A stretch of 64,000 bases of DNA from positions 51,846 through 115,845 of the forward strand of contig JAFVUY010000025.1 of assembly GCA_017502465.1 (NCBI GenBank). The letters are read 5' to 3'. The translations under genes were made by a program, and so were the position numbers. Positions 43,071-51,905 of this stretch are shown piece after piece (the stretch's first letter is position 1; every line of letters starts with the position of its first letter). The notes beneath the pieces are model-generated. The model ran no database searches. It worked only from the letters and a program-made list of their open reading frames with translations, and was not told the origin of the DNA. The stretch comes from Bacilli bacterium (GTDB lineage: Bacteria > Bacillota_I > Bacilli_A > RFN20 > CAG-826).

Positions 43071-43976
43071 TTAATCTTTTTTCTTCGCCCTAGGGTGAAA
43101 CGCTAAATAAGTTTGTTTCATCGCCTCTTCAGTTACATGGGTATAAATTTGAGTGGCGTTTAAACTTTCATGACCTAATAATTCTTGAATAACCCTGAGA
43201 TCTGCACCGTTTTCTAGTAAATGAGTAGCAAAACTATGTCTTAAAATATGAGGGTGAAGACCAACAAAATTTCCTGTTTTTGTTTGAATTTGATCAAGAA
43301 TATATTCAAGACCTCTAGTAGTGAGTTTTTTACCATCTGAATTTAAAATTAGAGTGTTAGATGGTTCTAGTTGCTTCTCAGCAAGTTTAGGTCTACAGTC
43401 TTTTAAATATCTTTCAATTGTCTTTTTACAATTAAGGGTAAAAGGTACAATTCTTTCCTTGTTTCCTTTGCCAACAATTCTAATTACTCGATTAGTAAAA
43501 TTAATATCTTGAATCGATAAATTGACACATTCACTCGCTCTTATGCCTGTATAATAGAGAATCTCTAAAATCACTTGGTCGCGAAGCATTAATTCATCTT
43601 CTCTTTTTAAATTGTCCACTAAAAGATCTTCAATTTGGTTTTTGTCTAAAACTCTTGGGTACCTCTTGTCTGATTTTGGGTTAAGGATAAATTGAAATGG
43701 ATTAATATCAACATAGCCTTCCTTAAGGCAATATGAATAAAAATGTTTTAAAGAAGATAGCCTTCTTCTACACGACCTTTTGGAAATCCCATTATTTAGT
43801 TCTTGAGTTAAAAAGTTTCTAATAACAATAACATCAACATCATCCATATTGATATCTTCTCTAACTAGGAAATCAAAAAATTTCTCAATGTCTCTTTGAT
43901 AAGATATAACAGTTTGAGACGAATATTTTCTTTCTTCTTGAAGATGAGTTAAAAATCTCTTTAATGGTTTATTCAT
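43071..43976 (-). CDS. xerC: tyrosine recombinase XerC/CodV
   Basis: The product is 301 residues. The N-terminal SAM-like domain is followed by the catalytic set: Arg in YTGIRASECVNL, Lys in GKGNKERIVPF, HxxR in HILRHSFATHLLENG, then LLGHESLNATQIYTH with the final His and the nucleophilic Tyr. It resolves chromosome dimers at dif sites with a partner. Position after rpsB and before topA equals codV in Bacillus. It lacks a Shine-Dalgarno site; a promoter -10 lies seven bases from the ATG. Confidence 0.95.
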   Translation of the reverse strand: MNKPLKRFLTHLQEERKYSSQTVISYQRDIEKFFDFLVREDINMDDVDVIVIRNFLTQELNNGISKRSCRRRLSSLKHFYSYCLKEGYVDINPFQFILNPKSDKRYPRVLDKNQIEDLLVDNLKREDELMLRDQVILEILYYTGIRASECVNLSIQDINFTNRVIRIVGKGNKERIVPFTLNCKKTIERYLKDCRPKLAEKQLEPSNTLILNSDGKKLTTRGLEYILDQIQTKTGNFVGLHPHILRHSFATHLLENGADLRVIQELLGHESLNATQIYTHVTEEAMKQTYLAFHPRAKKKD

Positions 43977-43983
43977 TAATAAT

Positions 43984-44012
43984 ATTTTACAAATATTTTT
44001 AATAATTGTTAA
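43984..44012 (-). promoter_or_regulatory. promoter of xerC, leaderless type
   Basis: TTAACA (44007-44012), a 17-base spacer and TAAAAT (43984-43989). Only seven bases separate the -10 box from the start codon at 43976, and no ribosome site is present. Confidence 0.6.
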
Positions 44013-44013
44013 G

Positions 44014-44037
44014 AAAAAACCGTAATTTTACTTACGG
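44014..44037 (-). terminator. terminator after topA
   Basis: Arms CCGTAA (44020-44025) and TTACGG (44032-44037) with a 6-base loop, followed on the minus strand by TTTTTT. It overlaps the end of topA and precedes the xerC promoter. Confidence 0.8.
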
Positions 44038-46142
44038 CTTCTTCTATATTTTTCTTTGTGATCGCATGTTGGGTAATTAGAGCAACCTAAGAACATGCCA
44101 TATTTACCTTTTTTCTTTAATAAAGGGGCACCACATTTCGGACAAACTTTGTCAGTCAATTCTCCAGTTTGTTTTGACTCTACTGGAATGTTGTCTGGTT
44201 TAACATACTTACATTTTGGATAGTCAGGGCATGCGTGGATAATTTTTCCTTTACGGTCAACTCTTTCAACAAGTTCTTTTCCGCATTTTGGACAAAATTC
44301 TCCTGTTTTTTTAGCAGGTGCTTTTTCTTCTTTTTTAACATAGGAACATTTTGGGAAATTACTGCATCCTATAAAATCTCCAAATTTGCCTTCGCGTTTA
44401 AGAAGTCTAGCGCCGCATTTTGGACAAGTTTCATCCAATAATTCTCCCTCGCCATTTTGGTCGATATACATAAGTTCATTAGCTTTTTCTACTTCTTCTA
44501 TGAATTCTTTATAGAAAGAGTCTAAAACTTTTGTTCTATTTTCTTCTCCTGATTCAATTCCATCAAGATGGAGTTCAAGTTTTGCGGTGTAATCTGGTTT
44601 AGAGACTTCGGGGAAGTATTTGTTTACAACGTAAGCGGTTTTACTTCCTTGTTCAGTTATCTGAACAATTCCACGATTATCAATAATATATTTACTCTTG
44701 GTTAAATTCTCAATAGTAGGAGCGTATGTGGAAGGTCTTCCAATACCAACTTCTTCCATAATTTTGACAATTTTAGCTTCAGAATATCTTGCTGGTGGTT
44801 GAGTAAATTTTTGTTTTCCTTCTTTTTTAGAAATTGTTAATAAATCTCCAGGTTCTAAATCAACAATAACTTGGTTCTTTTCTTTAACTTTTTCAAGAAT
44901 TTCAAAACCTTTAAATGTTGTTTTTTCCATTTCAAATTTGAAATAATAGTCACCTGATTTAAGTGTTACAATATACACTTCATCTAAACGTGGTTTCATA
45001 AGAGAACCTAAAGCGCGATTATAAATTAATTTATAAAGATTGTATTCGTTTTGTTTTAAATAAGGTTGAACACTTTCAGGTGTTCTATGGTTGCTTGTAG
45101 GTCTAATAGCTTCGTGAGCTTCTTGGCTGTTGATAACTTTTTTGCCTTTTTTAACCTTACCTAAAAATTCCTTACCAAAGGCTTCAATAATATAGTTAGT
45201 AGCTTTTGCAATGTATGTATCAGAAAGTCTTGGAGAGTCGGTTCTTGTATAGGTAATTAAACCTGTATGTTCGTCTCCGCCTAATGTAACGCCTTCGTAT
45301 AATTTTTGCGCAATTTTAGCGGTTTCCGAGGTTTTGAGTTTAAGCTTAGCAAACGCTTCTTGTTGAAGTGATGAAGTTGTAAAAGGTTCTTTGCTTTCTT
45401 TAGGGCGAATAACTTTTTCAACATTAACGACTTCGATTTCTTCTAAAAGACTATTTAAAACTTTTTGAGCATCTTGCTCGCTTTTAATTTCGATAGATTC
45501 ACCCTTAGAATTCACTAAAGTCAACGCAAAAACGTGTCCATCTTTAGTTTTCGCTTTAATTTCTAAATCCCAATATTCTTCAGGTACGAACTCTAGAATA
45601 GTTTTTTCATGGTCGTGAATAAGTTTCAAAGTTGGAGTTTGAACTCTTCCAGCACTTCTACTTTTAATTTTCTTTTGAATCATTCCAGATAATTTAAATC
45701 CAATTATCCTATCTACAATACGTCTTGCTTCTTGAGCAGCGACAAGACTTAGATCAATTGTTCTTGGATTCTCGATTGCATGAGAAATCGAATCTCTTGT
45801 AATTTCGTGGAACTCTAAGCGTTTAGTGGTTTTAACACTTAAGCCTAAAACTTCCGCGAGATGCCAAGCGATTGCTTCACCTTCTCTATCAGGGTCGGTT
45901 GCGAGTATGACTTCGTCACACTCGGTCTTAGCTTTTTTAAGCTGTTCAACAATTTCTCTTTTGCTTTTTGGGATAACATAATCAGGTTTGAAGCCATTTT
46001 CAACATCAACTCCTAAACCGCCTTTACCACGCGTGGATAAATCGCGTACATGACCTTTAGAAGCCATGACGATATAGTTGGAACCTAAGTATTTTTCGAT
46101 AGTTTTACATTTTGCTGGTGATTCAACGATAATTAGTTTCAT
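44028..46142 (-). CDS. topA: DNA topoisomerase I
   Basis: The product is 704 residues. The TOPRIM domain starts VESPAKCKTIEKYLG and has ATDPDREGEAIAWHL. The active-site Tyr is in TGLITYTRTDSPRL. Three C4 zinc ribbons (CPKCG...C..FPKC-type) close the protein at about 580-700. It relaxes negative supercoils. GAGGTC precedes the start. It sits between dprA and xerC, as in Bacillus. Confidence 0.97.
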   Translation of the reverse strand: MKLIIVESPAKCKTIEKYLGSNYIVMASKGHVRDLSTRGKGGLGVDVENGFKPDYVIPKSKREIVEQLKKAKTECDEVILATDPDREGEAIAWHLAEVLGLSVKTTKRLEFHEITRDSISHAIENPRTIDLSLVAAQEARRIVDRIIGFKLSGMIQKKIKSRSAGRVQTPTLKLIHDHEKTILEFVPEEYWDLEIKAKTKDGHVFALTLVNSKGESIEIKSEQDAQKVLNSLLEEIEVVNVEKVIRPKESKEPFTTSSLQQEAFAKLKLKTSETAKIAQKLYEGVTLGGDEHTGLITYTRTDSPRLSDTYIAKATNYIIEAFGKEFLGKVKKGKKVINSQEAHEAIRPTSNHRTPESVQPYLKQNEYNLYKLIYNRALGSLMKPRLDEVYIVTLKSGDYYFKFEMEKTTFKGFEILEKVKEKNQVIVDLEPGDLLTISKKEGKQKFTQPPARYSEAKIVKIMEEVGIGRPSTYAPTIENLTKSKYIIDNRGIVQITEQGSKTAYVVNKYFPEVSKPDYTAKLELHLDGIESGEENRTKVLDSFYKEFIEEVEKANELMYIDQNGEGELLDETCPKCGARLLKREGKFGDFIGCSNFPKCSYVKKEEKAPAKKTGEFCPKCGKELVERVDRKGKIIHACPDYPKCKYVKPDNIPVESKQTGELTDKVCPKCGAPLLKKKGKYGMFLGCSNYPTCDHKEKYRRSRK

Positions 46143-46233
46143 AGTGACCTCGCTTAATTCAAAATTATGGGAGACAAAAACTGTGTTGTCAATACCACTT
46201 TATATCACCTTTTTTCATTAAATAATAATGTGA

Positions 46234-47034
46234 TTATTTAAGATTTTTCACTAAAATTTTTTTGTTTTCCATCACGTTTTTTATATCTTCAGGAACTTCA
46301 ACTAAGTACGCTCCATCTTTTATTAACCTATTGCAGTAAGATTGACTAATTGGGCTATCGGGCACGCACATAACATCCCTTCCCATATTGATTGCAAACG
46401 ACGCAGTTATCATTGTGCCTGAACCCATTTTTGCTTCTGTAATTAATACACCATGCGATAGTCCAGAAATAATCCTGTTTCGATTAGGAAAACCATCTTG
46501 AATATAGTTAATGCTTCCTGGGTATTCAGAAATGACCAAATGTTTTTCTTTTAATTCTTTATATAAATATATATTAGTCGGAGGATAGCAATAATCTATT
46601 CCTGTCCCCAAAACCGCGATTGTTTTACCTCCGTTTTTTATCGCAGCAAGATGGGCTATCGAATCAACTCCTTCTGCCATTCCTGAAACAATGACATAAT
46701 CAGAACAAACGCCTTTAACTAATTCTTCAGTAATGTTTTTTGCGGATTCAGAACATTCTCTTGATCCTACAACCGCTAATTTCAGCATTTGGTTAGCTAA
46801 AATAGAAATGTCTCCATAGTAAAAAAGACAAAGTGGGACGCGATAAGTATTTTTTAGATGTTCTGGATATTCAGGATCGAAAATAGTAAGACACTTATAA
46901 TGTAAGTTATCAATTAGATTTCTCACTTCTTGTGTGTTGAATTGTTCTTTTCTCTTTATCGCGTTGAGAATATTCGCCCAATCTCCTTGGTATTTGTGGG
47001 CGAAATAAATTAATAATTCTCTTGGTGAAATCAT
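46234..47034 (-). CDS. dprA: DNA processing protein DprA
   Basis: The product is 266 residues, near the shorter end for the family. The Rossmann core has VVGSRECSESAK, VSGMAEGVDSIAH and AVLGTGIDYCYPPTN, and later GFPNRNRIISGLS and TEAKMGSGTM. It loads RecA on incoming single-stranded DNA. Presence suggests at least latent natural transformation or a role in DNA repair. No winged-helix C-terminal domain is visible. A hairpin that can hide its ribosome site lies just upstream. Confidence 0.95.
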   Translation of the reverse strand: MISPRELLIYFAHKYQGDWANILNAIKRKEQFNTQEVRNLIDNLHYKCLTIFDPEYPEHLKNTYRVPLCLFYYGDISILANQMLKLAVVGSRECSESAKNITEELVKGVCSDYVIVSGMAEGVDSIAHLAAIKNGGKTIAVLGTGIDYCYPPTNIYLYKELKEKHLVISEYPGSINYIQDGFPNRNRIISGLSHGVLITEAKMGSGTMITASFAINMGRDVMCVPDSPISQSYCNRLIKDGAYLVEVPEDIKNVMENKKILVKNLK

Positions 47035-47070
47035 AAAATAAAAAACCTCCTATTATAAATACGGGAGATT
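47035..47070 (-). terminator. hairpin after rnhB that overlaps the dprA ribosome site
   Basis: On the minus strand AATCTCC and GGAGGTT (47064-47070 and 47044-47050) pair with one T-G, followed by TTTTTATTTT. The second arm is the GGAGG of dprA. The stem can end the rnhB transcript and also block dprA translation. Confidence 0.6.
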
Positions 47071-47083
47071 TTTCAAATTTTAC

Positions 47084-47704
47084 CTAAAATAATGAAACTT
47101 TTTTTATTAGAGAATTTTTTACCGGTTTATAAGAGAACCGATGAAGCCCTTTAACAGGCCCAAATTCTTCAAGAGCCTCAAGGTGATCTTTGGTTCCATA
47201 GCCTTTGTTACTTTTAATATTATAATTAGGATATTTTTTATCCAATTCAACACAAATTCTATCTCTTGTCACCTTTGCAAGTATGCTTGCTGCCGCGACG
47301 CACTGAGCTTTCGCATCGCCTTTAATAATTGCTTCGAATGGATAATCGCAGTGATATAACTTAACCGCATCTGTTAAAACAAAATCTACTTGGTGATTTA
47401 AATTTTGAATACATATTTCCATAGCTTTTCTAGAAGCTTCAAGAATATTTATTTCATCTATTTCCTCAGGAGAAATCTCGCATATAGAGTAAGCAAGAGC
47501 GTGTTCGATAATATAGTCATATAATTCTTCTCTTTGCTTTTCGTTTAATTTTTTAGAATCGTTGATTCTTGCATCAAAAAAATCTTTTGGAAAAACGACA
47601 GCGCTTGCTACCACTGGCCCAAGCAAGCACCCTCTTCCGGCCTCGTCTGTACCAGCGATAAAATTAACCTTCTCATTATAATATTGCTTTTCTAAATCAA
47701 GCAT
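47084..47704 (-). CDS. rnhB: ribonuclease HII
   Basis: The product is 206 residues. IAGTDEAGRGCLLGPVVAS carries the catalytic Asp-Glu pair, VLTDAVKL the third acidic residue, and AAASILAKVTRD the following block. It removes ribonucleotides and RNA-DNA hybrids. Its start overlaps the end of rbgA by 13 bases, the same pair as ylqF-rnhB in Bacillus. Confidence 0.97.
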   Translation of the reverse strand: MLDLEKQYYNEKVNFIAGTDEAGRGCLLGPVVASAVVFPKDFFDARINDSKKLNEKQREELYDYIIEHALAYSICEISPEEIDEINILEASRKAMEICIQNLNHQVDFVLTDAVKLYHCDYPFEAIIKGDAKAQCVAAASILAKVTRDRICVELDKKYPNYNIKSNKGYGTKDHLEALEEFGPVKGLHRFSYKPVKNSLIKKVSLF

Positions 47705-48546
47705 TCTAAATGCTCCAAAGTAATCTTTCCTAATTTGCCGTCTTTAAACTCTTTTAAGAGTATTTTTTCGGCTTTTTCAATATCTAAATCGCCGTTTAAC
47801 ATCGCAGATCTTCTAATTGCGATTTGTCTTAAAACTTCAGTAGATTCGCCTATGTTTTCAATACCAAATCTATCTTTCAAACAGTCGGGATAATGTGTTC
47901 TTAAAAAATCAATTAAATAAATAGCTAAATCAGAAATTGGCAAAATATCCTCGCGAATTGCACCAATTAATGCGAGTTTTGCAGACTTATGCTTGTTTTC
48001 GTATTGCATAGGCAGAACACCTGGAGTGTCAAGCAATTCAAAGTCTTTATTAACTTTAATCCATTGTTCTCCTCTAGTATAACCAGGCTTATTTTGAACA
48101 CCTGCAGCTTTTCTAGAGGCAAGCCTATTGATAAGAGAAGATTTACCAACATTAGGAATGCCGATAATCATCGTTCTAATTGGTTGAGGTTTCATACCCT
48201 TAGATTTATCCTTCAAACGTTTAGATTCGCCTAATTTAAAAACCGCATTAGCGATTGCCTTATTTGACGATGGTTGGTTTAAATCTAAGGCTAAAACCAT
48301 ATCAAAACGTTCGTTTAATTTAACTAACCATTTTTCAGTTTGAATAGGATCCGCTAAATCTTTTTTAGTGAGAATAACTAGTTTCTTTTTATCCTTAATA
48401 ACTTTTTCTAAGTCTTCGTTAATAGATGATAAAGGAGCACGTGCATCATAAAGTTCGATTATTACATCAATAATCTTTATTTTATTAGAAATCTCATTTA
48501 GAGCTTTCTTCATATGACCTGGAAACCAATGAATTTGAGTCGCCAT
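47692..48546 (-). CDS. rbgA: ribosome biogenesis GTPase RbgA
   Basis: The product is 284 residues. The circularly permuted GTPase is evident: G4 in LTKKDL comes before the P-loop GIPNVGKSSLINRL and the G3 DTPG in LLDTPGVLPM. The start IHWFPGHMKKALNEI is typical. It matures the 50S subunit. It lies between lepB and rnhB. Confidence 0.96.
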   Translation of the reverse strand: MATQIHWFPGHMKKALNEISNKIKIIDVIIELYDARAPLSSINEDLEKVIKDKKKLVILTKKDLADPIQTEKWLVKLNERFDMVLALDLNQPSSNKAIANAVFKLGESKRLKDKSKGMKPQPIRTMIIGIPNVGKSSLINRLASRKAAGVQNKPGYTRGEQWIKVNKDFELLDTPGVLPMQYENKHKSAKLALIGAIREDILPISDLAIYLIDFLRTHYPDCLKDRFGIENIGESTEVLRQIAIRRSAMLNGDLDIEKAEKILLKEFKDGKLGKITLEHLECLI

Positions 48547-48554
48547 AAAATCAC

Positions 48555-49346
48555 CTATTTAAAAAATCTTGGGGTTTCGTATTTTTTATTAATAATCTTG
48601 CCATCTGGTGTTACTTCACAAGTGCCAACAATTACAATTAAAACTCCAACAATATTTTCTTTATAAACCGGACCACCACCAGACTCATTTTTAGAGGCAT
48701 ATGAATCTCTAGAATCTGGCCAATTATCTCCCATGACCCAATATTCATCTTCTTTTAAAGTGATATAACCATTCTCATCACCTATACCATTCGTTTTAAA
48801 GTCAACAGGAGTGTATGTGGAATAGTTATATTGAAAATCAATTTGCGCTTCAACTTCTTTTTCATCTTCTAAGAAATAAATAATGTTGTTTCTAATGGTG
48901 AACGTATCTCCTGGAACAGCAATAACTCTTTTAATTTTATGACTTGCGTCTTCATTATGTTTTGATCCACGAACATATGGTTGAGCGTAATCTTCTTCTG
49001 CGAACGGGAAAAAAGTAGTAACAATATCAAATCTATTTATTCCATCAATAATTGCAGAACTTGAATCTATATAACCAAAATCATGAGGTCCTTTAGTTCC
49101 ACCTCTTAAAGTTGGATTCATAGAATTGCCCGAAATATATATAGGATAATAATTAGATTTAACATATATCCAAGTGCCACTTATACATAAACCAATAACC
49201 AAAGCAAAATACAGAAGAGACCATAAAATCGCAATTGTTTTGGAGTTCTTCCTTTTTTCTTTTCTAAGTTTGCGTTTAACTTCTTTACTTTCGCAACTAG
49301 ACTCTAAAATTACTTTGTTATCTTGTCCAATGTTAATAAATGCCAT
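48555..49346 (-). CDS. lepB: signal peptidase I
   Basis: The product is 263 residues. A membrane segment at about 38-62 is followed by ISGNSMNPTLRGG with the catalytic Ser, IKRVIAVPGDTF with the catalytic Lys, and MGDNWPDSRDSYASK near the end. It removes signal peptides on the outer face of the membrane. The basic tail before the membrane segment is longer than usual. No Shine-Dalgarno site precedes its ATG, and a -10 box lies nine bases away. Confidence 0.95.
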   Translation of the reverse strand: MAFINIGQDNKVILESSCESKEVKRKLRKEKRKNSKTIAILWSLLYFALVIGLCISGTWIYVKSNYYPIYISGNSMNPTLRGGTKGPHDFGYIDSSSAIIDGINRFDIVTTFFPFAEEDYAQPYVRGSKHNEDASHKIKRVIAVPGDTFTIRNNIIYFLEDEKEVEAQIDFQYNYSTYTPVDFKTNGIGDENGYITLKEDEYWVMGDNWPDSRDSYASKNESGGGPVYKENIVGVLIVIVGTCEVTPDGKIINKKYETPRFFK

Positions 49347-49355
49347 ACTATTAAA

Positions 49356-49385
49356 ATTATATTTCTAATTTATAAGAAATATCAA
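49356..49385 (-). promoter_or_regulatory. promoter of lepB, leaderless type
   Basis: TTGATA (49380-49385), an 18-base spacer and TATAAT (49356-49361); the start codon is nine bases further on with no ribosome site. Confidence 0.65.
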
Positions 49386-49387
49386 GC

Positions 49388-49420
49388 AAAGAAAAACCCT
49401 TCACCATATTGGGAAGGGTT
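49388..49420 (-). terminator. terminator after rplS
   Basis: Arms AACCCTTC (49395-49402) and GAAGGGTT (49413-49420) with a 10-base loop, followed on the minus strand by TTTCTTTG. Confidence 0.88.
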
Positions 49421-49429
49421 AACTTTAAA

Positions 49430-49777
49430 TTATAAACGTTCTTTAATTCTTGCGGATTTACCAGAAAGTTTTCTGATGTAGTAAATTTTGTTTCTACGAA
49501 CTTTACCTCTTCTTAAGACTGCAATTGCAGAGATAGATGGTGAGTTGACTGGGAAAGTTCTTTCGACACCGACACCAGAGGAAACTTTACGAATTGTGAA
49601 TGTTTCAGAAACGCCGTGACCACTTCTTTGAATAACAACGCCTTCGAAGTTTTGAATTCTTTGTTTGTTGTTTTCGATAATTCTAACAGAAACTTTAATT
49701 GTATCACCTGTTGAGAATTCTGGAAGATCGTGACGAATTTGTGAAGCAGTAATTTCATTAACTAAATTGTTGTTCAT
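49430..49777 (-). CDS. rplS: 50S ribosomal protein L19
   Basis: The product is 115 residues, the usual length. [27 protein letters not shown] and [18 protein letters not shown] are the L19 blocks. GGAGG precedes the start. In Bacillus it follows trmD in the same operon; here it points away from the inverted rpsP-trmD unit and has its own promoter and leader. Confidence 0.97.
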   Translation of the reverse strand: MNNNLVNEITASQIRHDLPEFSTGDTIKVSVRIIENNKQRIQNFEGVVIQRSGHGVSETFTIRKVSSGVGVERTFPVNSPSISAIAVLRRGKVRRNKIYYIRKLSGKSARIKERL

Positions 49778-49855
49778 CTTTCATTCCTCCTATACATATT
49801 GTTCTCTTGATGTTCATGATTCGATTATCAGCGGAGCACCCGTAGCATTAAATGC
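49778..49855 (-). promoter_or_regulatory. L19 leader-like RNA
   Basis: The 75-base leader contains GCTACGGGTGCTCCGCTGA and a nearby AACATCAAG stretch, similar to what I recall of the Firmicutes L19 leader. Pairing of CGGGTGC and surrounding bases could form a stem. Function as an autoregulatory RNA is inferred from position. Confidence 0.45.
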
Positions 49856-49861
49856 TTGTAT

Positions 49862-49890
49862 ATAATACCAAGATATATTTGCATTTGCAA
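49862..49890 (-). promoter_or_regulatory. promoter of rplS
   Basis: TTGCAA (49885-49890), a 17-base spacer ending TGG, and TATTAT (49862-49867), an extended -10. Confidence 0.65.
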
Positions 49891-49933
49891 ACAATTTCAC
49901 AAAAAAGAAATTAAAGATGTAAAGTAAAAATGC

Positions 49934-49962
49934 TTGACACTAAAATAAATACTATATAATAT
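49934..49962 (+). promoter_or_regulatory. promoter of rpsP-khpA
   Basis: A consensus TTGACA (49934-49939) is followed by TATAAT (49955-49960, spacer 15) or TAATAT (49957-49962, spacer 17). It is back to back with the rplS promoter, 44 bases away. Confidence 0.8.
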
Positions 49963-49991
49963 ATAAAGGCAAAAGCTAGGAGGAAACTATC

Positions 49992-50255
49992 ATGGCAGTT
50001 AAAATTAGATTAACAAAAATCGGTCGTCATAAGGACCCATTCTATCGTATCGTCGCCGCTGACTCTCGTTATGCAAGAGATGGCCGCTACATCGAACAAA
50101 TCGGTTACTTCGATCCAGATAAAGGTGTTGAAAACGCAGTTATCAATGAAGAATTAGCATTAAAATGGTTAGAAAAAGGTGCACAACCATCTGACACAGT
50201 TAAATCTATCTTCTCCAAAAAAGGCGTTATCGCAAAACACGCTTCTAAAAAATAG
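49992..50255 (+). CDS. rpsP: 30S ribosomal protein S16
   Basis: The product is 87 residues. It begins [20 protein letters not shown] and continues [19 protein letters not shown], unmistakable S16 blocks. AGGAGG lies eight bases before the ATG. It is the first gene of the four-gene segment that is inverted relative to its neighbours. Confidence 0.98.
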   Translation: MAVKIRLTKIGRHKDPFYRIVAADSRYARDGRYIEQIGYFDPDKGVENAVINEELALKWLEKGAQPSDTVKSIFSKKGVIAKHASKK

Positions 50256-50266
50256 GAAATTTTAGA

Positions 50267-50530
50267 ATGAATTACGAAGCAATTATCCACGCTTTAGTGG
50301 ACTCAATTGTCGAACACCCAGAATCATTATTAATTCGCGTAATTAATGAAGATGAACGCAATATCGTTATTTACGTCGCAAGCGAAACCGATGATACTGC
50401 TCGCTTGATTGGAAGAAAGGGAACTATCGCAAACGCATTAAGAGAAGTCGTCTCAGTTGCAGGAAAAAGCGAAAATAAAAGAGTTCACCTTAAATTCGAA
50501 TCTTTCGACACTGAAAAAGAAGAGGAATAA
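50267..50530 (+). CDS. khpA: KH-domain RNA-binding protein KhpA
   Basis: The product is 87 residues with one KH domain; the GxxG loop is in IGRKGTIANALREVV. It starts 11 bases after rpsP, as ylqC does in Bacillus. It binds RNA and, with KhpB in other Firmicutes, affects cell growth and division. Confidence 0.92.
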   Translation: MNYEAIIHALVDSIVEHPESLLIRVINEDERNIVIYVASETDDTARLIGRKGTIANALREVVSVAGKSENKRVHLKFESFDTEKEEE

Positions 50531-50541
50531 TCCTCTTTTTT
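50521..50541 (+). terminator. terminator after khpA
   Basis: AGAGGA and TCCTCT with loop ATAA, then TTTTTT. It overlaps the khpA stop codon and separates the ribosomal genes from rimM-trmD. Confidence 0.75.
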
Positions 50542-50557
50542 GTTGTATGATTATTTT

Positions 50558-51055
50558 ATGGAATATTTATTACTTGGACATATAGCAGGATCGTTTGGCC
50601 TAGATGGCACATTGAAGGTTATTTCTACTTCAACTTTTCAGGATGTTCGTTATCAAAAAGGAAACAAAATATACTTAGGAAGAGAAAAGAAAGAATTAAC
50701 AGTTGAATCCTATAGAACAAATGGCAAATTTGACTTTATAAAAGTTCTAGAAATTCAAGACAAGGAAACCGCTGACAAGCTTAAAAGTGAGTCCTTATTT
50801 GGTATAAAAGATCTTTCTTTATTGGATAAAGGTTTTTATTATTTCTCCGACTTAGAGACTTGCGATGTTTTTGATGAAGATACTAATAAAATTGGTAAGG
50901 TAATAAAAGTTGAAGAATTCCCTGCTCAAATTACCTTAAGAGTTAGAAACAACAAAGGGAAAGATTTCTTTGTCCCTTTTATTAAGGAATTTATTTTAGA
51001 TGTCGATATTGAAAGCAAAAAGATAGTAGTTAAGGTTATTGGAGGTATGTTATGA
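50558..51055 (+). CDS. rimM: ribosome maturation factor RimM
   Basis: I use the ATG at 50558; a longer frame from a TTG at 50540 lies inside the upstream terminator. The product is 165 residues. LLGHIAGSFGLDGTLKV is the N-terminal RimM signature, and GFYYFSDLETCDVFDE opens the PRC-barrel part. It helps mature the 30S head. No ribosome site is visible; a TATGAT box lies six bases upstream. trmD overlaps its end by four bases. Confidence 0.95.
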   Translation: MEYLLLGHIAGSFGLDGTLKVISTSTFQDVRYQKGNKIYLGREKKELTVESYRTNGKFDFIKVLEIQDKETADKLKSESLFGIKDLSLLDKGFYYFSDLETCDVFDEDTNKIGKVIKVEEFPAQITLRVRNNKGKDFFVPFIKEFILDVDIESKKIVVKVIGGML

Positions 51056-51828
51056 AAATAACGATTCTCACTCTTTTTCCTGAATTATTTGAGGGATTTG
51101 CTGGAAATTCCATCATAAAACGCGCAATTTCAAAAGGTGTTTGCAAACTTGAATTTGTAAATATTAGGGATTTTACTAAAGACAAATATGGAAGGGTAGA
51201 CACTCCTCCGGTTGGCGGTGGCGCGGGATTAGTTATGAAATGTCAGCCAGTTGTTGACGCTTTGAAATCTTGTAAAAAACCTAATTCAAAAACAATTCTA
51301 ATGTCTCCAAGAGGAGCGACTTTTAATCAACAAACAGCTCATAGATTTATCAAAGAAACAGAGCACTTAATTATTGTTTGTGGTCATTATGAAGGTCTTG
51401 ATGAAAGAATAAATAATTATGTTGATGAGCAAATCTCAATCGGGGATTTTATTCTAACCGGCGGTGAGATCGCTAGTATGGCTATTGCTGATAGCGTTAT
51501 TAGGCTTCTTGATGGCGCGATTAGCGAAGAATCGACATTAGAAGAATCTTTTGAAAATGGTTTATTAGAATATCCTCAGTACACTGAACCATATGAATTT
51601 GAAGGTTATAAAGTTCCTGATATTTTGTATAGCGGAAATCACGCCGCAATTAAAAAATGGAGACAAAAACAATCTTTAAAAATCACTAGAGAATATCGAA
51701 AAGATTTGTTTAACTCATATAAACTAAGTAAACAAGACCTAAAACTTCTAAAAGAAATAGATGATGGTGATAAAGAAGCTGATTGGGAAATTAAAGCTAA
51801 AGAAAAAGGTCACAAATTCATGAAATAG
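51052..51828 (+). CDS. trmD: tRNA (guanine37-N1)-methyltransferase
   Basis: The product is 258 residues. VGGGAGLVMKCQPVVDAL, CGHYEGLDERI and IGDFILTGGEIASM form the trefoil-knot SAM site. It methylates G37 of tRNAs to keep the reading frame. It is translationally coupled to rimM. The C-terminal domain follows with WRQKQSLKITREYRKDL. Confidence 0.97.
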   Translation: MKITILTLFPELFEGFAGNSIIKRAISKGVCKLEFVNIRDFTKDKYGRVDTPPVGGGAGLVMKCQPVVDALKSCKKPNSKTILMSPRGATFNQQTAHRFIKETEHLIIVCGHYEGLDERINNYVDEQISIGDFILTGGEIASMAIADSVIRLLDGAISEESTLEESFENGLLEYPQYTEPYEFEGYKVPDILYSGNHAAIKKWRQKQSLKITREYRKDLFNSYKLSKQDLKLLKEIDDGDKEADWEIKAKEKGHKFMK

Positions 51829-51880
51829 TAACAAGGATCTATCCATTTATTACTTTAATCTTATTCAAAAGAATTTTAAT

Positions 51881-51905
51881 AAAAAAAGAAGGCCAAGCCT
51901 TCTTT
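51881..51905. terminator. bidirectional terminator between trmD and ffh
   Basis: Arms GAAGGC (51888-51893) and GCCTTC (51897-51902), loop of three. Seven A on one side and TTTT on the other serve both converging genes. Confidence 0.85.
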
